A stretch of DNA of 64,000 nt. It comes from Bicyclus anynana (Eukaryota; Arthropoda; Insecta; Lepidoptera; Nymphalidae). Below, in pieces: positions 11,701-21,454 of the stretch. The stretch's first letter is position 1, and each line of letters begins with the position of its first letter. The position numbers were made by a program, and so were the translations under genes. The notes below the pieces were generated by a model. That model was given only the letters and a program-made list of their open reading frames with translations, was not told the DNA's origin and did not search any database. The DNA lies in assembly GCF_947172395.1 (NCBI RefSeq), contig NC_069095.1:5270001-5334000 (forward strand), given 5' to 3'.

Positions 11701-13324
11701 TGTCCACCGAGTATCACAATGTCATGCATTATTGAGAATTATTTATGTTTCTAATTGATTTCACACCAACTGACGGAGTTGACGCAACTCGATCAGTTTG
11801 TGCGAGATACACGTGCCTGCACTTGTACCACTTCAAGCATGACAGTCGAACATCTATATCCCACACTATAACACACTAGTCGTATGCTATCAGCACAAAC
11901 ATCACAAATGTATGAACTGTTCAATTGCACCAAAAAGTTTCGTTTTGGTTATTTCTGCTGCAGTAACTTTATGATTTTGAGTATCAACTATTATAGTATC
12001 TGTACGATTAAAACTTGTTACAGTTGTTGCTGTTAAGGACATATGCGTTCTTATTGTTAAATTTCGTTTGCATTTATACACAACAGCTATAAACTTGAAT
12101 ATACTCGTTAACTTACGCAGAATCGAAAGCGATCGACTTCAGTGAAGTCAGACAGCCAAACATTTCATACCGCTTCACCTTATACAAAAACAAACAGACG
12201 TCGATAGAGGTACGAGTGCGGAGTGCGGACATATCTGAGTATGATGGTAACAGCTGTCCGGGTTTCTCGCGGCTGCGGCTCCTGACGGGCGGTGGCGCCG
12301 GCGGGGCCGGTCCGGTCGCGTTCGTGGACTTCGTCACGGCGAGCGACGCCGCCACCGCCATGGCCCGTCTGCAGGGGGCTCTCCTCCTCAGCTCTGAGGG
12401 GGCCATCCACCTCGAATTCGCGAGGCATAAGTTGGCACACAACGGCTGGATACTAGCACATGAAGTATGCACGCGCGCTCTTCTATATCACGATACCACA
12501 CGGGTTTCTACGTACCTTACATATAGTATCATCCTACTCTTTGCATAAAAAAATAGTTCAATATTAGACAAAATAGTTTCAACACGACAACCTTACCTGT
12601 CTAACTAAACGAATATCTTGTTCTAGATTTGGGTACAATAATAGTACACCAGGCGGGTAGAGTTTAAATATTGGTTTAGAACAATTAGCTAACCCTCTTT
12701 AAATTTCCAGAATAATTAATGAAGAATATACATATTATACGTTTTAGTTAAAACATCTATGTAGACTATTAAATTTCCCTCTCCGTATTTATATAAAGCG
12801 TAAAAGCTTCAGCTGTAGTTATCTATGTAGAGTGAATTCTCCCTCGATAAAATAATAGATCCCATATTTGCGGAACAATCATAACCCGCGCTTTAGTTTA
12901 ATGAGTATTCAAATTAATACGTAATATTTGGAGTTTGCGTAGCGTAAGTTTATCTCAGTTCTATTAACGATCGATACATCACTGTATTTTGATAGAAACC
13001 GTGTAGTATCTTTAAAATATTTTGAATTCCCTACACAAAATCAAATATTTAATGGTAACATTGAAAGTATTACACAATTTAAGAATCTTATTACAATACA
13101 ATGTGATTAGTATGGAATTCAAATTTCTTAAAAAGATTGTGTTATAATCACCATGCACCCATGCACAATAGATCTAATAGCCTGAAAAAAGTATTTAAAT
13201 TTTTAAAGTTTACTATTTATATTTTTATTTAATTTGAATAGTAATTTTGAATACTATCACCAGGGAGCCAAAAGCGGAGAAGAGGTCGAACAGCATTAGT
13301 TCGTTCGTGGCACTCGGCACTTGA
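5715..13324 (+). CDS. cpo: Couch potato RNA-binding protein, 3' half of the gene (spliced, 5' partial)
   Basis: Nuclear-type RNA-binding protein of the RBPMS/Mec-8/Couch potato family; in Drosophila cpo acts in the nervous system and has been linked to reproductive diapause (known for the family, not shown here). Joining 5715-5792, 6852-6905, 7454-7516, 8395-8539, 10036-10163, 11016-11212, 12254-12430 and 13264-13324 gives a continuous frame of 300 codons plus stop. RRM1 spans about residues 1-80 (RNP2-like LFVSGL, RNP1-like VGFVTF, then RFDPDMPQTIRLEFAKSNTK). A Pro/His/Gly linker follows (PFFPGG, ELWHHPLAY), then RRM2 with RNP2-like LFVANL and RNP1-like PVAFVDF. All introns are GT-AG. The first visible exon opens at a Val in phase 0, so N-terminal exons lie upstream of the window. 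The family identification is firm; the C-terminal exon join is not (see exons 7 and 8). Confidence 0.94.
5793..6851 (+). other. cpo intron after exon 1
   Basis: 1,059 nt between GTAAGT and a ttttcttttag acceptor. No member of the dispersed repeat families was recognised. It includes a perfect CRE palindrome (TGACGTCA, 6257-6264) and a GC-richer patch around 6530-6680. The overlapping small ORFs have no family resemblance and are not called. Confidence 0.8.
6852..6905 (+). CDS. cpo: cpo exon 2: RRM1 beta-2/beta-3 turn
   Basis: 54 nt, 18 codons, phase 0 in and out. The pyrimidine-rich acceptor ends ...tttag; the donor is TCG|GTAAGT. It encodes GYEGSLLKVTSKNGKTAS, matching the segment between alpha-1 and RNP1 of Couch potato RRM1. 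As 18 whole codons it could be skipped without a frameshift, but that would break the RRM fold. Confidence 0.95.
6906..7453 (+). other. cpo intron after exon 2
   Basis: 548 nt, very AT-rich (long A/T runs around 7100-7165). It lies between TCG|GTAAGT and attgcag|CCA. Nothing else was recognised. Confidence 0.85.
7454..7516 (+). CDS. cpo: cpo exon 3: RNP1 of RRM1
   Basis: 63 nt, 21 codons, phase 0 in and out. It encodes PVGFVTFHTRAGAEAAKQDL plus Q: beta-3 with RNP1 (VGFVTF) and alpha-2. The donor CAG|GTTGGT has T at +3 and so departs from the GTAAGT consensus. The next GT, four bases downstream, would shift the frame, and the chosen site joins cleanly to exon 4. Confidence 0.95.
7517..8394 (+). 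other. cpo intron after exon 3
   Basis: 878 nt. From 8068 to the acceptor it is open in the same frame as exon 4, so retained or alternative-5' transcripts could add about 109 codons starting with ATG at 8068. No dispersed repeat was recognised. Confidence 0.75.
8395..8539 (+). CDS. cpo: cpo exon 4: end of RRM1 and start of linker
   Basis: 145 nt, enters in phase 0 and leaves after one base of a codon. It encodes QGVRFDPDMPQTIRLEFAKS, then NTKVSKPKPAVATAAPAAHP and the family's ALMHPLTG motif. The donor is GGAC|GTAAGT. The acceptor is a tandem acagcag: using the first AG includes an extra Gln, using the second (exon from 8398) omits it. The longer form gives DLQQGVRFDP, as I recall for Drosophila Couch potato. 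Confidence 0.95.
8540..10035 (+). other. cpo intron after exon 4
   Basis: 1,496 nt, AT-rich, with no dispersed SINE recognised. An imperfect inverted repeat (arms about 9619-9652 and 9745-9774, sharing the element TATTGAACTC) may be a decayed MITE. Confidence 0.8.
10036..10163 (+). CDS. cpo: cpo exon 5: Pro/Gly/His-rich linker
   Basis: 128 nt. It completes the split codon as His (c + ac), then encodes LASPFFPGGGAELWHHPLAY followed by GGELPTLSHGLVHPAIHPQM and AP. Leaving in phase 0 at CCC|GTGCGT joins in frame to exon 6. If this donor is not used, translation runs on through VRSYL to a TGA at 10179-10181, giving an isoform with only RRM1. A second donor-like site (CAC|GTAAGT, 10209) lies after that stop and could splice a 3' UTR. 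Confidence 0.9.
10164..10181 (+). CDS. cpo: Possible alternative cpo C-terminus (VRSYL stop)
   Basis: Read-through of the exon 5 donor adds five codons (V R S Y L) and a TGA. This would produce a shorter Couch potato protein lacking RRM2. It is inferred from the open frame only; whether transcripts end here is unknown. Confidence 0.5.
   Translation: MRSYL
10288..10598 (-). mobile_element. SINE-A, full length, in cpo intron
   Basis: tRNA-derived SINE on the minus strand. Reading the minus strand: head with an A box (TAGCCTAGTGG) and B box (GGTTCGAATCC), then a body containing a CTCTCATTCTAAGAGGAGAC-type stretch, ending in a short GAC/GAT repeat tail. At least 11 other copies in the window share this layout. 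It has inserted between cpo exons 5 and 6. Confidence 0.9.
10599..10830. other. Unassigned GC-richer spacer between two SINEs
   Basis: About 230 bp with near-coding base composition, open in at least two frames (plus-strand frame with KEEVGRVRVYVGFTILDPV; minus-strand frame with SESDVDSDSSDFLLDEDFW). It matches no repeat family seen elsewhere in the window. It may be a captured fragment of a gene or of a transposon. No function is assigned. Confidence 0.4.
10831..10978 (+). mobile_element. SINE-A, 5'-truncated, in cpo intron
   Basis: 3' portion of SINE-A in the + orientation, lacking the tRNA head. It ends in a (GAC)n tail 37 nt before the exon 6 acceptor. Together with the minus-strand copy at 10288-10598 it forms an inverted pair inside one intron. 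Confidence 0.9.
11016..11212 (+). CDS. cpo: cpo exon 6: linker end and first half of RRM2
   Basis: 197 nt, phase 0 in, leaving after two bases of a codon (AG|GTATGT). It encodes TPLTLGACVLPAPALGSPGA, then a proline/histidine-rich stretch with repeated HPA units, and CSTLFVANLGQFVSEHELKE followed by IFS. RNP2 of RRM2 is LFVANL. The exon is much more GC-rich than its surroundings. The preceding acceptor (tttggcag) directly follows the SINE tail region. Confidence 0.92.
11213..12253 (+). other. cpo intron after exon 6
   Basis: 1,041 nt, AT-rich, between AG|GTATGT and gtaacag|C. No repeat family recognised. Confidence 0.85.
12254..12464 (+). CDS. cpo: cpo exon 7: second half of RRM2
   Basis: It begins by completing a Ser codon, then encodes CPGFSRLRLLTGGGAGGAGP and VAFVDFVTASDAATAMARLQ, with RNP1-like PVAFVDF, and ends near LEFARHKLA. 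The 3' end is unresolved. Donor 1: GAA|GTATGC at 12465, phase 0 to exon 8 (tail GAKSGEEVEQH, stop 13297-13299). Donor 2: AA|GTTGGC at 12431, whose phase fits EPKAEKRSNSISSFVALGT and a stop at 13322-13324. Without splicing the frame closes at a TAA at 12546-12548. RRM2 itself is secure. Confidence 0.88.
12465..13263 (+). other. cpo last intron (probable)
   Basis: About 800 nt of AT-rich sequence with no recognised repeat, ending at the acceptor atactatcaccag. Its 5' limit depends on which donor of exon 7 is used. Confidence 0.65.
13264..13324 (+). CDS. cpo: cpo probable last coding exon (C-terminal tail)
   Basis: After a CCAG acceptor the sequence turns GC-rich. One frame gives EPKAEKRSNSISSFVALGT and a TGA at 13322-13324; another gives GAKSGEEVEQH and a TAG at 13297-13299. 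The first, a basic serine-rich tail, fits donor 2 of exon 7; the second fits donor 1. A third frame stays open to about 13438 but is arginine-rich and no donor of matching phase was seen. The exon is likely; its frame is not settled. Confidence 0.6.
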
Positions 13325-14126
13325 CAACCAGCTAACTGAGGGACGCGCTATCTCGGTCCTCGACAGCGCATCGGAAGCGGGCCACCGGGAGATGGAGCCA
13401 CTTGCTGCGACGCGCGCGCGCGCCGCTAGCGCCATCTAACTAGCACTGGCGACAACCTCAAAATTCCAATGTACCGTCGCAAACGCTCTCGTCTCCCGAC
13501 TTTTATTTTCCTCTCGATTAGCATCGGAGGTGTGGTGTTTTTTGTTGATACCAAATTTAGAATATAATCTTTTATTATTATTATTATTAATATAATATTA
13601 ACATTCCAGTTATATTGTTTACCGTTCACGATGATAATAATTATTATTATTTGAAATTTTTCCTTTTTATTGTATATCGCGTTTATTTAATAATTCATTA
13701 ATTTCATGTAATATAAGATTTATTTACAATTAACTAGTAGTATGGTGAAGTTAGTAAATCGTTTCCACGCGACCGATGTGTAGCGTCAAAGAGGATTTGT
13801 TATGGATATAGTGTAATATCAGAAATTAATCACTTTAGGATATATTTCTCATTCGAATAAGCTAAAAACCAAAGGTGCCCTTCATAGAAAGATTACGTTT
13901 TGTTGATAATATTTCAAGTTGAATGATTTTAAATGAAGTTGTATGTAATAATAAACAATACTTTTTGTTTTAGTCTCGATAATATTAGCATATTTAAAAG
14001 AATTTTTCATGACTATCTCAAATTATATTTACCTAATGCTTTTTTAGTAATTTTTATAATGTTCAATCACTCGTTAAAGCGCTGGCACTCTAGTGTTGGT
14101 CTTACGATCCTTTCTATCTGTAAATG

Positions 14127-14136
14127 AATAAATAAA
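14127..14136 (+). terminator. Candidate proximal poly(A) signal for cpo
   Basis: Two overlapping AATAAA hexamers about 800 nt after the probable stop codon. They are the first close-packed AATAAA pair in the presumed 3' UTR. Sequence match only. Confidence 0.3.
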
Positions 14137-17100
14137 TTGCAATAATTGTAAACTTGTAACTAGGTGAAGCGATAGTGACCGCCCTCGGTGTCGCTCTGTG
14201 AAGTGCAATACATTACTGATCGCGCCGCGCTCGCTTCGGATCGCATCGTATCGCATCGTATTCGCTACTGTTGTCTTTCTACTATCTTATCACACCCTTA
14301 AAGCCGTGATACACATGCCGGTAACATGAAAACCTTTATAAACTCGTAGACTGTACAGTTTGCTACAAATTTTTGTAGATTACAAAAAAAAATGTGGAAA
14401 AAATCCAACAAATCAACATTAATCACCTACCTAGTATGGTTACGATACTATTACAATAGAATCACTGGTTCAATGTTACAAGCAAGTGATTTGTTGTATT
14501 TCAGTAAAAATGTCTTTTATACTTGATCATGAATCAAACCGACCGACCGACAATCATAATAATAGTTACAAGTAGCATTAGGATTAATGATCCTTAAATT
14601 ACCTGAAAACATATTTAGACACAATGATGTGAGAAGAAAAAAGAGGTAGATAACTATGCTAATTAGCAAACCTGAGCTCAGTCGCCGCACTGTCATCGCG
14701 TTGACAACGCCACTGAAATAATTTTTGTGATGTAAACATCGAATCTATCTGCCGTATCATCACGAACAAAGCGCGTGTATCATCGGTTTTATGTCTTGTG
14801 CCTTGCGAAAATTATTTTCTAAATATTTTTTTTTCGAAGCGTTATTCAGTGAACATTAGTGGCTTTATTTATAGACATGGTTTAGGATTTAAACCTCAAA
14901 TATCTTCAAAGTAAAGTGAAGTTTATACTGTAGTGATTAGGTCCATTTTACTTTGAAGAAAATTGAGGTTTAAATCTCAGCCCACGTTTATGAATAAGGG
15001 GTAAGAGTTTTTGTGGTGTACATATATCTTGAACTTAGTATACGATGCGACGAAATCGAGCGTGGTTCAGTCTTGTTGCGAGAATTTAGCCTTGGCCTTA
15101 TGAGAGTAAAATAACTATATTGTGTAATCATTATATTAATTATTAGTATTAATAAATGGCGACTGCGCCATGCTGAATAGTGAAGAAAATATTCTATTTG
15201 CATGCTTTGACGAGCTTTTTGGTAATGTACTAATTTAAAAAGTTTAGTAGTTACTTTAATTGTGTAATCGTTAGGTGAATAATATATAACTAGATAAGGG
15301 TATTTATTGTAGACGATCAGCATAGTTACATTAATGTTAATTGAAAAAGTTATTCATACATAATATTGAAACGGTGTAATGTTAAATTAACTGTGTTAGG
15401 TTTAATCAAATGGAAGATTTAATATATTTTTTATTTTTAGCTAGTTGACTATCGCATGGAGAATGACTTTAGCTTCGTGCTACGCGAGTGATTTGTTGCG
15501 ATGCGAAGCTACGAGAATGCGCTACGAAAAAATGGTATCTTCGTAGCAGCGCTACGAACAAACTCGTGAAAATTTGTGACATATTGTACTCTACTGTTAC
15601 AAGTTTTTTTTCAAGGATTCATTTTCAAGTAAAAAGAGCTATAACGACAGCCTAAAATAACTTTAATGTTCCTCGTTTTTATACACAAAACATTTCCGAC
15701 AATTTATATATCACAAATACTCTAAAAGGAGAGTTTATGATAACTCGGTATGCAGGGACATTAGTTAGACTGTCTTAATTGGTTCAATATTGGAGAAGTA
15801 ATGGCGCTTGCGAGATGTCTTGTAGTTGGTACTGTGAGTACATGCTGTTTGTGTAAAATCGCGTTTCGCTAAATCGCAACAAATCGCTCAGACATAACGC
15901 AATGTTAGTTACCCTCTCGCGTAAAAGCGATGACGTTGAGTTAACTTCTATGCGAAATAGCAATAAACCAAAAAAGAATTCTTAATGTTTATACTATAGG
16001 TATCTAGAAAAGTATTCTGCTGATGTAAACGTGTAAAAATTATACAAAAAAAAGTAAAAAAAAAAAAATAATCCCTGCTTAGGCTATTACTATAAGGTTT
16101 CTGATATTCGGGTTGAGATCTTGACGCGACATATATCGACGTATATTCACGAGATTGTCGTACAGAGGCCGGAAAATCCGCATGTGAAATTCTTATGAAA
16201 AATCTCTTAGTCAATATTTAATAGAAATATGTCAATTTTTGACTTAGCAAAATTTTATACGTTATTTATAGTAACTGTAACTTTCACGTTAAATATACCG
16301 AGCGTCATGGCGTGTAGACCAAAGATGAATGATATACATAATTGTACTACTAACCTCAGACCGTACCAAACATTATTTGTTGACCCGCATACTGGCGACA
16401 TATTTTATTACATAATATATTAACATTTTTTTATTATGTACAGAGAACTTTAGCTCTCTAATTTTACGTTCTCTGACGTAAAAAGTTAAGTGTTTTCTTA
16501 CTATCTATCATTATTTGATTTCTTAAATATTATACTTATATGTATATATATTTTTAACAATCAATTGTTCAATTTAGTATTTCAATATTTTAGTGAAATA
16601 CATATATTATATATACATATTATTATGTATATATATATTTTAGCCAGTACGTGAAGTCGGCTTTAGTTAAATTTGTTAGCTAATATCTAAATATAATATT
16701 ACGAACTATTTATTACAAATACGTTCAATTTATATAATTAATATTTTTATCATTTCATATAAAATCCTAAAATTACCAATCAAATATCTCGGTTTCTCTC
16801 GTATTCGTGTTTCAATGTCGGTTTTTAAATAATTAAGCTAAGTCAGTGTTTACTTATTTAATTCGGTAATATAATAATATATAATGCTAATTCGTATGTA
16901 AGTAATTGTGTAATAGTGAAGTAGAGATCTCCCATACCTTCGGCGCCCGGCGTTCCTCGGCCGCGGAAAACATACAACGAAAGATTTATATTAAAAAATG
17001 AAATTCTATTCCATTATTTTTCCAAGCGCCGTGGTAACTTTAGTAAGGCAATATTTTGGTATTTTACAAAATGCTTATTCCTTTTTGGTTTGCCACTTCA

Positions 17101-17650
17101 AGATATACAAAAACAGCAGATTAAAAAATATACAAAAATAATCCAATAATAAATTCGAGCAAGCCCTTGTGTAACTCTAAGTAAAATAAATAAGGTGCAT
17201 ACTAATGACGCATTATGTGAGTTTCTAAGTATATAAACAATGAATATTTTCCAACTAATATAATCGTAATTTTTGTGATTATTTAAACACAAAAATTACG
17301 TGTATCAGTGAGACTCTGGAGAAATTAATAATAAAAAAGAATGAAAAATAACTGTATGAAGGTCGACTTGAGAAGACTTTCATGAAAAACAAACCCTTGT
17401 TAATACATCTAAAGTTACAACGGAGGCGAGCATTCGTTTTGGTTGAGTCAACCTGCCAGTCAGCGCCGTGTAATGGTGTACACACACGGCGTGACTCAGG
17501 TCGTGAGAGCGCTGGGGGCGCCGGCGTCGCCATGATTCCGTCCAACCGTAGCTAGCGAGTAAGAGACGTCCAGTGGCTGCGGACACGGCTACGTCATTTT
17601 GCGGGACTACTCGATACATATCAACGTGTAATATTAATGTGTAATTAGAA

Positions 17651-17690
17651 TATAAAAAAAGCGGTTTCATAGAGACTTTTATTCAGTATC
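17651..17690 (+). promoter_or_regulatory. Possible core promoter (TATA + initiator)
   Basis: TATAAAA at 17651 lies about 34 bp before TTCAGT (A at 17685), close to the arthropod TATA-to-initiator spacing. Downstream, 17700-17960 is GC-richer and CpG-containing, and a donor-like AAG|GTAAAG follows near 18472. It could start a separate transcript (non-coding, or a gene continuing beyond the window). Otherwise it is chance within cpo 3' sequence. Confidence 0.25.
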
Positions 17691-19185
17691 CTCGTCTAAC
17701 TACTTGTGTAATGCGATCGGTTGTATGTCACGCTAAATCGGCGTCGCGTTTTCTTTGTCGGGTTGCGCTTGGCATTCTTCGTCTTCGAATATTTTTCGCT
17801 TGGGTATTACTTTTACAGTTGGCACGGTGGTAGGCGTTCCGTCGGAGTGTTGTCGTGTGGATTGTTTCGGTTCGTGTCGGAGTCAACTGCGGCCGCGTGA
17901 CATAGGCCCGTATGTGATAGGGTAGGGTAGCGGTGTAGTGTCGCCTTGCAAGTTAGGTTAAGTGAAGCGGTATCAAACAAACGCCGTGTACCGGAAACAT
18001 ATCAATTCTGTGCCCCTTAATAAATAATTAAATACTAATCTAAGAGATACATATGAATAGCGTAAAAACAAAATAATCGTTCGGAGTATCAAATAAATGC
18101 TAAGTGATGTTTTCGTACGTTGAACAATTAATAATGGTGATTAGTTTTCGAAATGTGAATCGTACCCGAGTAGTGTCGCGCAATTTGTTTTTGTAACTTA
18201 CCGCAATAGATCTTTTTTATTTTAATTTTATAATTGTTATATGTTATTGTAATATATGCTAATGACTAATATGGCTTAATTACCAAAATATTTTTAGCAG
18301 TTCGCTTCGTATTCAGTATTAATGATCTTGTTTTTAATTTTCGGTGACAAAAGCTAGTGCGTTGCTGGAAAATTATTTGTATATCGAGCAAATTAAACCA
18401 TACAAAGTATATAGTTAGTAATTAATTGTTAGATTTGTGTGACTTGGATTATTTAAAGCTTTTAGAGCAAAGGTAAAGTGTTATTGTGGTTTAAGAAAAA
18501 AAAAACATAATGACATTGTAAAAATAGTGATAAATTTAGCTTAATTATTACCATTATTACAACTTTTATAGATGTTCATTGATTTTCTTTTCTTACTTCA
18601 TGGACTATTGTGGCATTGGAGACGTCATTGTTAATTCAAATAAATTTGAGCTCATCCTCAAACGAAGTTTTCATTCATCCGATATCCCCTCGCAGTTGCG
18701 ATCAATCAAGTCTCCAAACAGAACCCGAACAAACTTAGTAATTCTTCGAAGATTGTATTAAAGTTTCGAGTTTCTACTTTGCCTTATTCTATTTGCACCC
18801 CAAAGACGTTTTATTCGTACATTTCTAACAAGCTTGCGCTCTTGTTCTGTTTTGTCAATCTTCTTGTTATATTCGAGAAAAATATTAGTATATTAATAAT
18901 AGGTATTATAGTTTAGGATATCTAAAGTTAGATATAATTATATCGACAGTTGAGCTTTGGAAATTGCTTTGTAGATTTACTGCTTTAGTACGTCCTCTTG
19001 TAAAACGAGTTTTTGACTGTAATATATTACGCGATGCCGTACTTACGTAAGAATTGGTGTTACAATTGAGACGTAATTTGTGGGCGTGAGCGCTAATAAA
19101 TCTTATTTCAATAATAATTCGTTTGTGGCAGTGTTGTATTTATGTTATAATTAGTTTTAAAGCATTATAGGGTCCAAAGATTGGG

Positions 19186-19191
19186 AATAAA
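19186..19191 (+). terminator. Candidate distal poly(A) signal
   Basis: AATAAA followed within about 30 nt by a T-rich stretch, near the end of the repeat-free interval and about 0.8 kb before the first intergenic SINE. It would give a 3' UTR of nearly 6 kb. Hexamers are common in AT-rich DNA, so confidence is low. Confidence 0.25.
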
Positions 19192-20032
19192 CATATGTGA
19201 CAAATTAAATTGATTGTTTCCTTATAATAATACTCGTATATAACAAGTTCTTTAAAGTATACATTTTTCGCAATCCAAGTATCAGTACGTCTTTGATTCA
19301 AGGTACATTATAGTTTTATATTACAATTATACCTGAAAATTTTTGGACTTTTACGTCACAGAAATGTACTATTTTAGGTTCACGGTCAATGATTCTTTAT
19401 AGAAATGGTTTCGTTTGTCTGTCCGGAACGTAATGATTAGGTATAAATTAACTCAAAACTACCAATCTAATTACAAAGTTCAGCTAAAACAAAATTACCT
19501 ATTCAGTAGTATATTCAATATCCGGGAAACAGTTAGGTGTTTATTTTGTTCTAGATAAATGTTTATTTTGCAACGTCGAATACAGACGAGCAGAAAACAT
19601 TTCACATAATTAGATATCATTTTCCATTCCATTTCCAATTTACAAATTGATATTTAAACATGTGAAGCAATTAATATTTTCAATAGATGAAATACAATCT
19701 TTACTAAATAGGTTTCAATATTCCTACTATCATGTAGAGTTTAATATACTGCTGAAGAAGAATGAACACTGCTCCATTGGTAATACAGCTCAAATTTAAG
19801 TAAGTAACTGAATGGTAAGGGTAACATTAGTTGTAACTGAAATAAATTCTTCACGATCGAAAGGACGAGGAGTCATCATCCTACTGTCATCAGATAAATT
19901 GTACGGTACACCAATAATACAGCGTGTCATCGTAATAATATCGACCTGTGGAGAGGCCCATAGAGTTTGTATAGATTCGTGACACGTCGAGAATATTGCA
20001 GCAATTCTCTCTCCATACAGGTGATGCCTAAT

Positions 20033-20280
20033 TCATCATCATTATCAACCCATATTCGGTTCACTGCTGAGCTCGAGTCTCCTCTCAGAATGAGAAGGGT
20101 TAGGCCAATAGTCCACCACTCTGATCCAATGCGGATTGGCAGACTTCACACACGCAGAGAATTAAGATATTTAATTTCTTAAAATGCACACAACTGAAAA
20201 ATTAGAGGTGTATGCCCCGGACCGGATTCTAACCCATACCCTCTAGAATCGGAGGCAGAGGTCCACTGGGCTATCACGGA
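20033..20280 (-). mobile_element. SINE-A with internal deletion
   Basis: Minus-strand SINE-A with a TCATCATCATT-type tail at its left end and the tRNA-like head at the right. About 65 bp of the middle (the segment with CTCACGATGTTTTCC in other copies) is missing. Confidence 0.85.
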
Positions 20281-20567
20281 TACCTAACTGACAAGTAATA
20301 TATATTTTTATTTAAATAAAATGTACAGAAGATTAGCTTGCACTACCGTATTGGCCCAAGAGGTGATAATTTAGAGTAAGTATTTTATAGAAAATGAAAA
20401 TACATTAAATCATTATAAGTATAAAATCTATGCTAGCCGCTCACCGTCCGATAAGCCCACTGATTGTGTGTTGGTCGCGATGTACCTACATGATGTCATG
20501 CACATCGTGACGCTAATTGGAACGTCAGTGACTGACTTAAGTCTGCAATAGGATGTATAATATGCAT

Positions 20568-20893
20568 GGTTTTTTTTATTCTTACAAGTTAAGCCTTGAC
20601 TAAAATCTCACCTGATGGTATGTGATGATGCAATCTAAGATGGAAGCGGGCTAACTTGTTAGGAGGAGGATGAAAATCCACACCCATTTCGGTTTCTAAA
20701 CGACATCGTTCCGGAACGCTAAATCGCTTGGCGGTACGTTTTTGTAGGTAGGCTGGTAACTAGGCACGGCCAAAGTCTCCCACCAACCAGACCTGGACCA
20801 ATTAAGAAAACCTCAATCGGCCCAGCCGGGGATCGAACCCAGAACCTCCGTCATGTATACCCACCGCGCATACCACTGCGTCACGGAGGTCGT
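20568..20893 (-). mobile_element. SINE-B, full length
   Basis: Minus-strand copy: the T-rich end at 20568 is the A-rich tail, and the tRNA-like head (CACTGCGTCACGGAGG, reverse of the A-box region) is at the right. Confidence 0.9.
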
Positions 20894-20998
20894 CAAATAC
20901 GATACGAGTACCAAACATCTGTCAAATTTCATCCAGATCTGTTAAGCCCTTCTGTAGTTAATAATGGTATAACCACAACTTTTAAGTATGTAACAGAT

Positions 20999-21311
20999 CT
21001 CGTCGTTATCAACCCATATTCGGCTCACTGCTCAGCTCAAGTCTCTTCTCAGAATGAGAGGGGTTAGGCCAATAGTCCACCACGCTAACCCAATGCGGAT
21101 TGGCCGACTTTACACACGCAAAGAATTAAGAAAATGCTCTGCTATGCAGGTTTCCTCACGATGTTTTTCCTTCACCGTTTGAGACACGTGATATTTAATT
21201 TCTTAAAATGCACGCAACTGAAAAGTTGGAGGTCCATACCCCGGACCGGATTAGAACTCACACCCTCCGGAATCGAAGGCAGAGGTCATTTCCACTGAGC
21301 TATCACGGCTC
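20999..21311 (-). mobile_element. SINE-A, full length
   Basis: Minus-strand copy, left end CGTCGTTATCAACCCATATT, right end in the tRNA-like head. Carries an intact E-box CACGTG. Confidence 0.9.
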
Positions 21312-21385
21312 TATATAACAGATTTAAATACAAATACTCTAGATTTGAAATCGTAAATCGTTTACTCTATTTGCTAGTACGATTG

Positions 21386-21454
21386 CTAGAGGATTATTAA
21401 GCAATTCGTGCCATGTGGACTGTACATGGCACGAATTGCTTAATAATCCTCTAG
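21386..21454. repeat. Perfect 31-bp inverted repeat with 7-nt loop
   Basis: Arms 21386-21416 and 21424-21454 are exactly complementary (start CTAGAGGATTATTAAGCAAT). The loop is GGACTGT. No mismatch over 31 bp implies a recent foldback event or a hairpin-forming element. Confidence 0.95.

Larger units (their letters stand above)
13325..19900 (+). other. Repeat-poor 3' UTR / downstream flank of cpo
   Basis: About 6.5 kb with no member of the SINE, LINE or Helitron families that crowd the DNA after 20 kb. This fits a long 3' UTR kept free of insertions, or a constrained regulatory flank. Candidate poly(A) signals (AATAAA) include 14127-14136 (overlapping pair) and 19186-19191, the latter followed by a T-rich stretch. 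It contains a strong hairpin (14886-14976), a second inverted pair (about 15487-15507 and 15869-15893) and a GC-richer zone at 17400-17960. No convincing ORF. Confidence 0.55.

Noticed and set aside
12113..12472. Minus-strand ORFs of 86-119 codons
   Set aside because: Antisense shadows of the RRM2 exon (exon 7).
13264..13438. Long open frame SQKRRRGRTALV... as the cpo tail
   Set aside because: No donor of the needed phase was found after RRM2, and the composition looks like a GC-rich chance frame.
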